From Oscillospiraceae bacterium (GTDB lineage Bacteria; Bacillota; Clostridia; Oscillospirales; Ruminococcaceae): a DNA stretch of 5,088 nt. This document shows, in pieces, positions 1 to 5,088 of the stretch. The notes beneath the pieces are model-generated. The model did no database searches. It was not told where the DNA came from and was given only the letters and a program-made list of their open reading frames with translations. Position numbers and translations under genes: made by a program. The first letter of the stretch is position 1; each line of letters starts with the position of its first letter. Location of the stretch: NCBI GenBank assembly GCA_900768735.1, contig CAAGDZ010000419.1, positions 1-5,088 on the forward strand. The letters run 5' to 3'.

Positions 1-230
1 ATAATCAGCAGCTCCATCAGATTGTCGTTTACGGGGCAGGAGGTAGACTGCACCACGAAAACGTCCGAGCCGCGGATGCTCTCGCCGATGCTGACCGATA
101 TTTCTCCGTCGCTGAAGGTCTTTACCTCTGAATTTCCGAGCGGCAGTCCAAGCGATTGAGCTATGTCATGCGCTACCGCTTTATTTGAGTTTGCTGCAAA
201 TACCCTTATATCTTTTCCGTGTAAATTCAT
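1..230 (-). CDS. prs: Ribose-phosphate pyrophosphokinase (PRPP synthetase), N-terminal part only
   Basis: Cytosolic enzyme that transfers the pyrophosphate of ATP to ribose 5-phosphate, giving PRPP for purine, pyrimidine, histidine, tryptophan and NAD synthesis. Only the first 76 codons are present; the gene runs off the left edge. The translation starts MNLHGKDIRVFAANSNKAVA and shows the family hallmarks: the NSN segment near residue 14, FSDGE at 39-43 (its F, D and E line up with residues of the flexible loop that contacts ATP in a neighbouring subunit of known structures), and QSTS...PVNDNLMELLI at 61-76, nearly invariant in bacterial Prs. The ATG at 230 is preceded by AAGGTGG (241-247) at a 10-nt spacing. 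It lies 37 bp downstream of the glmU stop with no terminator between, so the two are probably cotranscribed, as in Bacillus and many clostridia. Nothing odd is seen in the visible part. Confidence 0.97.
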   Translation of the reverse strand, partial: MNLHGKDIRVFAANSNKAVAHDIAQSLGLPLGNSEVKTFSDGEISVSIGESIRGSDVFVVQSTSCPVNDNLMELLI

Positions 231-267
231 ATTTCCATTTCCACCTTATTTATATGTTCAGCCGTGC

Positions 268-1650
268 TTACGCCTTTTTTATCCTCTTGTTGTTTTTCTC
301 CCAGTTTTCAAACACTCTGGTGTTTGTACGCTCGACCGCGAGCGCGTTTGCAGGTACGTCTTTTGTTATCGTAGAGCCGGCGCCGGTTGTCGCGTTATCC
401 CCTATCGTCACCGGAGCAATCAGATTTGTGTTACAGCCGATAAAGGCGTTGTCGCCTATTGCCGTGCGGTATTTCTTCACGCCGTCATAGTTTGCCGTAA
501 CACAGCCGCAGCCGAAGTTTACGCCCTTGCCGACGTCGCTGTCGCCTATATAGGTCAGGTGCGCTATGCAGGTGTTTATGCCGACCTCGGAGTTCTTGAC
601 CTCGACAAAGTCGCCGATTTTCACGCCGCTGTGCAGATGTGTGCCGGGGCGCAGATGGACAAACGGACCTGCCTTTGCGCCGCTGTCTACAAACGAATCA
701 TGCGCCTGTACGTTGTTAAGAATAACGTTATCCTTTATCTCACAGTCCTCAATCAGCGAGTTAGGACCTATCTCACAGCCCGAGCCTATGACCGTCTTTC
801 CCTTTATAATGGTATTGGGCAAAATCACCGTGTCGCTGCCGATTTGTACGTCCGTACCGATTATTATACCGTCGGAGAGCGGTATATCCACGCCGTTTTC
901 GAGCAGTCTGCAAAGCACGTTATCCCGCGCAACCTTGTTCAGCGCCGCGAGCTGTGCGCGGTTGTTGGCGCCGAGTACGACATCGCTGTTTTTCGCGGTG
1001 AATACGGCTTTTTTCTCCGCCTTTTCCACCGTGTCGGTGAGATAATATTCGCCGCTTGCGTTTTTGTTGTCCAGCATATCGAGAAAGCCGAGCAGCTTTT
1101 CCGGCTTGAACCAGTAAAGTCCAGAGTTTATCTCGTCTATCATCTTCTGCTCTTCATTGCAGTCCTTCTGCTCGGTGATACCGACAAACTCGCCGTTTTC
1201 CTTTATTATTCTGCCATAGCCGAAGGGATTTTCCACACGTGCGGAAATTACCGTCACATCGCTGTCGCTCTGCTTATGAAACGCGTAGGACTGCTCTATC
1301 GTGTCGCTGTCGATAAACGGCGCGTCACCGCAGGCTATCAGCAAGTCCGCGCCGTTTTGCACCGCCTCGGTTATAAACGGCTTTGCCTGCATGACCGCGT
1401 GGCCCGTGCCCTTGCGCTCGCTCTGGACAAAGGTCTGATATTCTCCGCGGTCTGAGAGATAGGCTTCTACCTGCTCGCGGTGATTTCCTACCACCGCCGC
1501 TGTTTTGGCACAGCCCGCCTTTTCCGCCGCGTCAAGCACCCAGCCGAGCATAGGCTTGAACAAAACCTCCAGCATGACCTTTGGCTTTTCGGATTTCATG
1601 CGCTTTCCGTCACCCGCCGCCAGGATAAGACAATATTTGTCACAGTTCAA
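268..1650 (-). CDS. glmU: Bifunctional GlmU: GlcN-1-P N-acetyltransferase / GlcNAc-1-P uridyltransferase
   Basis: Makes UDP-GlcNAc, the precursor of peptidoglycan and teichoic acids, by acetylating glucosamine-1-phosphate and then coupling it to UTP. At 460 aa it is full length. The N-terminal uridyltransferase half (about 1-232) has the LAAGDGKRMKS nucleotide loop (10-20), Q76 and GTGHA (81-85), GDAP (108-111), GYGRII (144-149), EINSG (173-177) and the metal-site Asn pair at 229-230. The C-terminal left-handed beta-helix (about 255-435) has LRPG (333-336), K352, H364 (matching the catalytic His363 of E. coli), Y367, the NYDG segment (387-390) and K393. The usual GxGTRM is GDGKRM here. The start is TTG at 1650, fixed by the SD and by an in-frame TGA three codons upstream; the next in-frame Met (residue 18) would remove the nucleotide loop. 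It is divergent from the secA homologue and followed by prs. Confidence 0.98.
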   Translation of the reverse strand: MNCDKYCLILAAGDGKRMKSEKPKVMLEVLFKPMLGWVLDAAEKAGCAKTAAVVGNHREQVEAYLSDRGEYQTFVQSERKGTGHAVMQAKPFITEAVQNGADLLIACGDAPFIDSDTIEQSYAFHKQSDSDVTVISARVENPFGYGRIIKENGEFVGITEQKDCNEEQKMIDEINSGLYWFKPEKLLGFLDMLDNKNASGEYYLTDTVEKAEKKAVFTAKNSDVVLGANNRAQLAALNKVARDNVLCRLLENGVDIPLSDGIIIGTDVQIGSDTVILPNTIIKGKTVIGSGCEIGPNSLIEDCEIKDNVILNNVQAHDSFVDSGAKAGPFVHLRPGTHLHSGVKIGDFVEVKNSEVGINTCIAHLTYIGDSDVGKGVNFGCGCVTANYDGVKKYRTAIGDNAFIGCNTNLIAPVTIGDNATTGAGSTITKDVPANALAVERTNTRVFENWEKNNKRIKKA

Positions 1651-1660
1651 AATAAATCAT

Positions 1661-1667
1661 TCCTTTT
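1661..1667 (-). promoter_or_regulatory. Ribosome binding site of glmU (selects a TTG start)
   Basis: On the minus strand AAAAGGA lies 10 nt before TTG at 1650-1648. An ATG directly abuts the SD (1660-1658), but it is out of frame with glmU, has no spacing, and reads only six codons to a stop, so TTG is the supported initiator. Confidence 0.8.
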
Positions 1668-1676
1668 CGTATACGG

Positions 1677-1722
1677 ATTTTACATGGCGGAGATATTCCG
1701 TGATTTAACCGCCATGCAAAAT
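1677..1722 (-). promoter_or_regulatory. Inverted repeat / predicted hairpin in the glmU leader
   Basis: The arms are 1677-1690 and 1709-1722: ATTTT-A-CATGGCGG and CCGCCATG-C-AAAAT, around an 18-nt loop. Eight central pairs and five outer pairs are perfect. The single plus-strand mismatch (A1682/C1717) becomes a G-U wobble in RNA read from the minus strand, so a glmU transcript could form a continuous 14-bp stem about 26 nt before the start codon. There is no U-run on the 3' side, so it is not a standard intrinsic terminator. It could be an mRNA-stabilising or protein-binding leader hairpin, or a DNA operator if transcription starts within it (see the TATAAT at 1721-1726). It lies upstream of the secA promoter, so it should not be in the secA transcript. 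The structure is seen; the role is inferred. Confidence 0.6.
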
Positions 1723-1726
1723 TATA
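1721..1726 (-). promoter_or_regulatory. Alternative -10 element for glmU (TATAAT)
   Basis: A perfect TATAAT on the minus strand, overlapping the outer end of the inverted repeat. No good -35 lies 16-18 bp upstream (the 17-bp position reads TGCGAA), and the surroundings are very AT-rich, so it may be chance. If used, transcription would start near 1714, within the right arm of the repeat, and the repeat would act as DNA rather than as a leader hairpin. Confidence 0.35.
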
Positions 1727-1740
1727 TTCTTATAATTTAT

Positions 1741-1766
1741 ATTTTCGCATATTTTCATGTATTTTT
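1741..1766. repeat. Helically phased T-tracts (predicted DNA bend)
   Basis: Three near-identical units, ATTTTC at 1741, ATTTTC at 1751 and ATTTTTC at 1761, repeat at exactly 10 bp. A/T tracts in phase with the helix are known to curve DNA. They lie roughly 55-80 bp upstream of the expected secA start and overlap the candidate glmU promoter, so a bend here could affect either promoter. Confidence 0.6.
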
Positions 1767-1769
1767 CAA
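1741..1769 (-). promoter_or_regulatory. Candidate sigma-A promoter for glmU-prs
   Basis: On the minus strand, -35 TTGAAA (1769-1764), a 17-bp spacer, then -10 GAAAAT (1746-1741) preceded by TGC, which forms an extended -10. The expected start is near 1734, giving a leader of about 84 nt that contains the whole inverted repeat. The -10 matches consensus at 4 of 6 positions; the optimal spacing and TG motif add support. Confidence 0.5.
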
Positions 1770-1786
1770 GTGGTTTTATGAAATAA

Positions 1787-1815
1787 TTGCTTTTTAGCGC
1801 CGGATGTGATAAAAT
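1787..1815 (+). promoter_or_regulatory. Candidate sigma-A promoter for secA-mnmE
   Basis: -35 TTGCTT (1787-1792, 3 of 6 matches), a 17-bp spacer, and -10 TAAAAT (1810-1815, 5 of 6) with TG at 1807-1808, making an extended -10 (TGaTAAAAT). The extended -10 can compensate for the weak -35. The expected start is near 1822, leaving a leader of about 42 nt with an AAAGGA Shine-Dalgarno at 1852-1857. Confidence 0.65.
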
Positions 1816-1863
1816 AAAATCGTAGCTTTCAATAAAAATCCGACACAGCGGAAAGGAACAGCC

Positions 1864-4227
1864 ATGACCGATACGACCACATTTATAAATAATATAAGAA
1901 AAAAAGCGGAAAACGGAGATATAAAGACCCTTATAGGCTCAAAAAGCGTCGAGGATATTTTTGCCGCCTGCTGTAAGGCGAGCGAGGAGCTGCTCGGACT
2001 TGTGCCGTACGACGAACAATTGCTTGCGGCGGCAGAGCTTACCGAGGGCAAAATCATCGAGATGAAGACCGGCGAGGGAAAGACGCTGTCGGCGGTCTTT
2101 GCCGCGTGCTACAGCGCGCTTAATAATCATAATGTGCATATACTCACCTTCAATGACTATCTCGCAAAGCGTGACTGCAACTGGATGAAGCCGATATATG
2201 ACGCGCTCGGCGTGTCCTGTGCGTATATTTTGCAGTCAACACCGGCAGACGAGCGAAAGGCGGCGTACAAGGCGCAGGTTGTATATATCACCGCCCGCGA
2301 GTGCGGATTTGACTTTTTGCGTGACTTTATCGCAAACAGCAAGGACGAGTGCGTGCAGTGCGGCTTTGACTTTGCAATAGCAGACGAGGCGGACAGCATA
2401 ATGATAGACGAGGCTAGAGTGCCGCTTGTAATAGCGGGAGAGACCGCTGTGACGCCCGACGCAGACTTGCCCGCGATATACGAAGCTGTAAAGGACTTTG
2501 ACAGCTCGTTATACGAAATAAACGAAGAATTTGGCACGATATACCTCACCCCTAAGGGCGAGGATAAGTGCGAGGAGCTGTTTACAGACGGCACGGGACT
2601 GTATGACGAGGAAAACAACGCCCTGCTCACCAAAATAACCGACTGCCTCAAAGCCTGCTTTTTGCTGAAAAAGGACGTCGATTATATAGTAAAGGACGAT
2701 ACGATACGCATAATAGACGAGTTTACCGGCCGTGCCGCAGAAAACAGGCGCTATCCCGGCACCTTGCAGCCGGCGGTTGAGCTGAAAGAAAATATACAGA
2801 GCACCAGCCGCGGCGTAATCATGGGCATTGTGCCGCTCCAGTTCTTCCTGCGCCAGTATCCCAAAATCAGCGGCATGACAGGCACGGCAAAGACCTCCGA
2901 GGACGAGTTTTATCAGCTGTACGACTTAAAGGTGAGCGTGATAGACACCCACAGCCCCTGCCGCAGAACCGATTATCCGAATGAAATCTTCCTTACTCAA
3001 AAGGCAAAGGACGACGCTATAGTAAACTGCATAGCAAAGGCGCACGAAAAAAATCAGCCTGTGCTTATCGGCACATCTAGTATAGAGCAGAGCGAAGCTT
3101 TAAACGAGCGGCTTTTGGCAATCGGCATAACCGCAAATGTGCTGAACGCGAAAAACGACGAGCTTGAAGCGGAGATAATAAAGGACGCGGGCAGACCCGG
3201 CGCTGTCACAATCTCGGCGAATATGTCGGGACGCGGCGTGGATATAAAGCTCGGCGGCGCGGACGAGTCGGAAAAGACCGCCGCAGAGGATGCGGGCGGA
3301 CTGCTTATTGTCGGCACATTTTTAAGCGAGAGTGAGCGCGGAGATATGCAGCTAAGGGGTCGCTCCGGTCGTCAGGGCGATATAGGCGAGAGCCGCTTTT
3401 TCGCCTCTCTCGAGGACGAGATAATGACAAAGTACGACATAAAGTCGCTTATCCCGAAAAGGCACTATCCGACAGCGGAAACCGGCGAGCCTATCACCGA
3501 CAAATATGTTCTTCGTGAGACGCAGCGCATACAGCGCATAGCGCAGGGCGATACTCTGGAGCTTAGAAAAAGGCTGCTCAAATTTACCATGATAGGCGAA
3601 AAGCACCGCGAGACGGTCTTTGGCAAGAGAAAGGCGTTTTTAAGCGGGGAGCAGACGGTAAATATCTGGCAGACCGAGTTTTCGGATATGTATGAAGAAG
3701 CCGTTCAGAAGTTCGGTGAGGAAAAGACCGCCGAGCTTCAGCAGAGGATTATATTGCAGGTGATAAACGAATACTGGAGCGACTACCTCGACTATACCTC
3801 GTATCTGCGCGACGGCATACACCTGACAAGAATAGGCGGTAAAAATCCCGCAGACGAATATAATATAGCCTGCGAGGAGTTTTTCTCCGGTATGGAGGAG
3901 CAGGTCATAGATACGATGGGCGAAAAGCTGGGCGAGCTGTTACAGCTCGATGACCCCGATGACTTCAAGCTTAACCTGCCGACTGCAATCTGGACATATA
4001 CGCTCAACGAAAGCGGCGAGGAGCTGCTCAAAAAGAGCTTTATCGAAACCGCACTTGACGAAAACGAGCTTGATGATTATGACGGCTATGATTATGGTGA
4101 GGACGAGGACGAAACCGAAACGGAGGACGGCGAGGATGAAAGCACCGATGAAACCTCCGAGCCTGCCGATAATAATGACATCCGCGAGAAAAAAGGCTTT
4201 TTCGCAAAGCTGTTCGGCAAAAAGTAA
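1864..4227 (+). CDS. secA: SecA-family preprotein translocase ATPase, divergent SecA2-like paralogue
   Basis: SecA ATPases push preproteins through the SecYEG channel. At 787 aa this one shows the SecA order: Q52 of the Q motif, Walker A MKTGEGKT (67-74), NDYLAKRD (97-104), Walker B DEADSIMIDEAR (174-185), the PPXD (about 193-315, with DEFTGR at 285-290 and RRYPGT at 295-300), GMTGTAKT (337-344), GTSSIEQSE (403-411), AGRPGAVTI (442-450), GRGVDIKLG (456-464), QLRGRSGRQGD (496-506), a scaffold helix (about 548-594), and YLRDGIHLT...GGKNPADEY (647-666). Differences from housekeeping SecA: no N-terminal amphipathic segment, only about 45 residues where the helical wing domain belongs, DEAD for the usual DEVD, TARECGFDF for TNNEFGFDY, and no C-terminal zinc motif. 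Instead it has an acidic linker (about 731-772) and a basic tail GFFAKLFGKK. ATG at 1864 has AAAGGA 6 nt upstream. The family is certain; the SecA2-type role is inferred and the substrate is unknown. Confidence 0.93.
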   Translation: MTDTTTFINNIRKKAENGDIKTLIGSKSVEDIFAACCKASEELLGLVPYDEQLLAAAELTEGKIIEMKTGEGKTLSAVFAACYSALNNHNVHILTFNDYLAKRDCNWMKPIYDALGVSCAYILQSTPADERKAAYKAQVVYITARECGFDFLRDFIANSKDECVQCGFDFAIADEADSIMIDEARVPLVIAGETAVTPDADLPAIYEAVKDFDSSLYEINEEFGTIYLTPKGEDKCEELFTDGTGLYDEENNALLTKITDCLKACFLLKKDVDYIVKDDTIRIIDEFTGRAAENRRYPGTLQPAVELKENIQSTSRGVIMGIVPLQFFLRQYPKISGMTGTAKTSEDEFYQLYDLKVSVIDTHSPCRRTDYPNEIFLTQKAKDDAIVNCIAKAHEKNQPVLIGTSSIEQSEALNERLLAIGITANVLNAKNDELEAEIIKDAGRPGAVTISANMSGRGVDIKLGGADESEKTAAEDAGGLLIVGTFLSESERGDMQLRGRSGRQGDIGESRFFASLEDEIMTKYDIKSLIPKRHYPTAETGEPITDKYVLRETQRIQRIAQGDTLELRKRLLKFTMIGEKHRETVFGKRKAFLSGEQTVNIWQTEFSDMYEEAVQKFGEEKTAELQQRIILQVINEYWSDYLDYTSYLRDGIHLTRIGGKNPADEYNIACEEFFSGMEEQVIDTMGEKLGELLQLDDPDDFKLNLPTAIWTYTLNESGEELLKKSFIETALDENELDDYDGYDYGEDEDETETEDGEDESTDETSEPADNNDIREKKGFFAKLFGKK

Positions 4228-4244
4228 AACGAGAGGATTTTAAA

Positions 4245-5088
4245 ATGGACTGTATAGCCGCAATCTCCACCCCGCCCGCAAGCGGCGGCGTGTCTATGAT
4301 AAGAATATCGGGAAAGGACGCGATAAAAGCCGCAAAGGCGGTGTTCAGACCGAAATATCCCGTCACGGATATAGATAAAATGCAGGGCTATACCGCCGCC
4401 TACGGAGATATAACCGACAGCGGCAAAAAGCTGGACGACGGCGTTTTGCTGATATTCCGCGCCCCGCACAGCTATACCGGCGAGGACGTGGCGGAGATAA
4501 CCTGTCACGGCGGTATCTATATAACAAAGCGGGTTTTGCAGTGCTGTCTGTCGGCGGGCGCAAGGCTTGCACAGGCGGGCGAGTTTACCAAGCGAGCGCT
4601 GCTTAATGGCAAGCTGTCGCTGACCGAAGCCGAGGGCGTAATAGACCTGATAAACGCGGGGAGCGAGCAGCTCATATCCTGTGCGCGCGCACAGACCGAC
4701 GGCGCGCTGTACCGCAGGATAGAGGGTATCTGCGAGGATATTATAAAGATTTCTTCGGAAATCTCCGCGTGGATAGACTATCCAGATGAGGCGGACGACG
4801 AGGACGAGATAACCCGCGCCGACTGGACGGGCGCGGTGAGGGCGGTCTGCAAAAAGCTTGACGATTTGCTCGATACCTACGACAGCGGTCAGATAATGCG
4901 CGAGGGCATCTCCGCCGCGATAGCAGGAAAGCCGAACGCGGGAAAATCCACCCTTATGAATCTGCTGACCGGCACACAGCGCAGTATCGTCACCGATATA
5001 GAGGGCACGACCCGCGATATTGTAGAGGATAATGTCATGCTAGGCGACATCATGCTGCGGCTTGCGGACTGCGCGGGTATCAGAGAAA
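4245..5088 (+). CDS. mnmE: tRNA uridine-5-carboxymethylaminomethyl modification GTPase MnmE (TrmE), N-terminal 281 codons
   Basis: With MnmG, MnmE modifies the wobble uridine (U34) of certain tRNAs, using a tetrahydrofolate one-carbon donor and GTP-driven dimerisation of its G domains. The gene runs off the right edge (the family is about 450-460 aa). Seen: the N-terminal folate-binding domain beginning MDCIAAISTPPASGGVSMIR, with SYTGEDVAEITCHGG (76-90) and AGEFTKRALLNGKLSLTEAE (111-130); a helical region with the IDYP segment (177-180); then the inserted G domain with G1 GKPNAGKST (228-236), G2/K-loop EGTTRD (253-258) and G3 DCAG (275-278), followed by IRE whose Glu281 matches the catalytic Glu282 of E. 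coli. G3 is usually DTAG, so Cys replaces Thr. ATG at 4245 has GAGAGGA (4231-4237) 7 nt upstream. The gap to the secA homologue is 17 bp without a terminator, so cotranscription is likely. Confidence 0.97.
   Translation, partial: MDCIAAISTPPASGGVSMIRISGKDAIKAAKAVFRPKYPVTDIDKMQGYTAAYGDITDSGKKLDDGVLLIFRAPHSYTGEDVAEITCHGGIYITKRVLQCCLSAGARLAQAGEFTKRALLNGKLSLTEAEGVIDLINAGSEQLISCARAQTDGALYRRIEGICEDIIKISSEISAWIDYPDEADDEDEITRADWTGAVRAVCKKLDDLLDTYDSGQIMREGISAAIAGKPNAGKSTLMNLLTGTQRSIVTDIEGTTRDIVEDNVMLGDIMLRLADCAGIRE

Noticed and set aside
231..267. glmU-prs gap inspected for a terminator or promoter
   Set aside because: Only the prs Shine-Dalgarno is visible; there is no GC-rich stem with a U-run and no room for a full promoter.
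163..1455. A 430-codon open frame on the plus strand, opposite glmU and the start of prs
   Set aside because: It lies entirely antisense to two unmistakable genes, has no Shine-Dalgarno, and its translation is unlike any family I know. It stays open because glmU avoids TTA, CTA and TCA codons in the matching frame.
1640..1660. Six-codon mini-ORF (ATG ATT TAT TTT GAA CTG TGA) overlapping the glmU start, as a possible leader peptide
   Set aside because: The ATG directly abuts the SD with no spacing, so initiation there is unlikely, and the encoded peptide has no attenuation-like codon run.
1673..1701. Pseudoknot between loop ACGG (1701-1698) and CCGU (1676-1673) just 3' of the glmU leader stem
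   Set aside because: No nucleotides are left to span the 14-bp stem, so the knot is sterically implausible unless the lower stem opens; four pairs can also arise by chance.
1753..1783. Short inverted repeat TTTCAT / ATGAAA in the intergenic
   Set aside because: Only six pairs with a 19-nt loop in AT-rich sequence; expected by chance.
1480..1797. A plus-strand open frame of 105 codons running from inside glmU into the intergenic
   Set aside because: Mostly antisense to the glmU N-terminus, then AT-rich intergenic giving a Phe/Ile/Tyr-rich tail that imitates a membrane segment. No ribosome binding site seen.
4040..4508. Minus-strand open frames opposite the end of the secA homologue and the start of mnmE
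   Set aside because: Their Ser/Arg-rich translations are the complement of the Asp/Glu-rich linker codons (GAC, GAG, GAT, GAA) and carry no recognisable domain.

Overview
This is a chromosomal housekeeping window from a low-to-moderate GC Firmicute, most likely a member of class Clostridia (Oscillospirales/Ruminococcus-like). The basis is the clostridial/Bacillus-type glmU-prs gene order, strong Shine-Dalgarno sequences (AAGGTGG, AAAGGA, GAGAGGA), sigma-A-like promoters in an AT-rich intergenic, and isoleucine coding dominated by ATA. I see no mobile elements, CRISPR arrays, rRNA or tRNA genes.

The window holds two divergent gene pairs. On the minus strand, glmU (268-1650, complete, TTG start) is followed 37 bp later by the first 76 codons of prs (1-230, running off the left edge). 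GlmU makes UDP-GlcNAc for the cell wall and Prs makes PRPP, so this pair supplies activated sugar precursors. On the plus strand, a complete but unusual SecA-family ATPase gene (1864-4227) is followed 17 bp later by the start of mnmE (4245-5088, running off the right edge), which encodes the tRNA wobble-uridine modification GTPase.

The 213-bp AT-rich region between the pairs (1651-1863) carries all visible control signals. These are an extended -10 promoter for secA, one or two candidate promoters for glmU, three T-tracts phased at exactly 10 bp (expected to bend DNA), and a 14-bp-arm inverted repeat. The one mismatch in that repeat becomes a G-U wobble only in the glmU-strand RNA, so it may be a leader hairpin.

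The most notable gene is the SecA homologue. It keeps the Walker motifs, a recognisable PPXD and the helical scaffold. It lacks the usual N-terminal amphipathic segment, most of the helical wing domain and the C-terminal zinc-binding tail. Several otherwise highly conserved motor motifs are altered. It ends in a long acidic linker followed by a basic/hydrophobic decapeptide that resembles the usual SecA N-terminus. It looks like a SecA2-type accessory translocase ATPase rather than the housekeeping SecA, but with no partner genes in view its substrate cannot be told.
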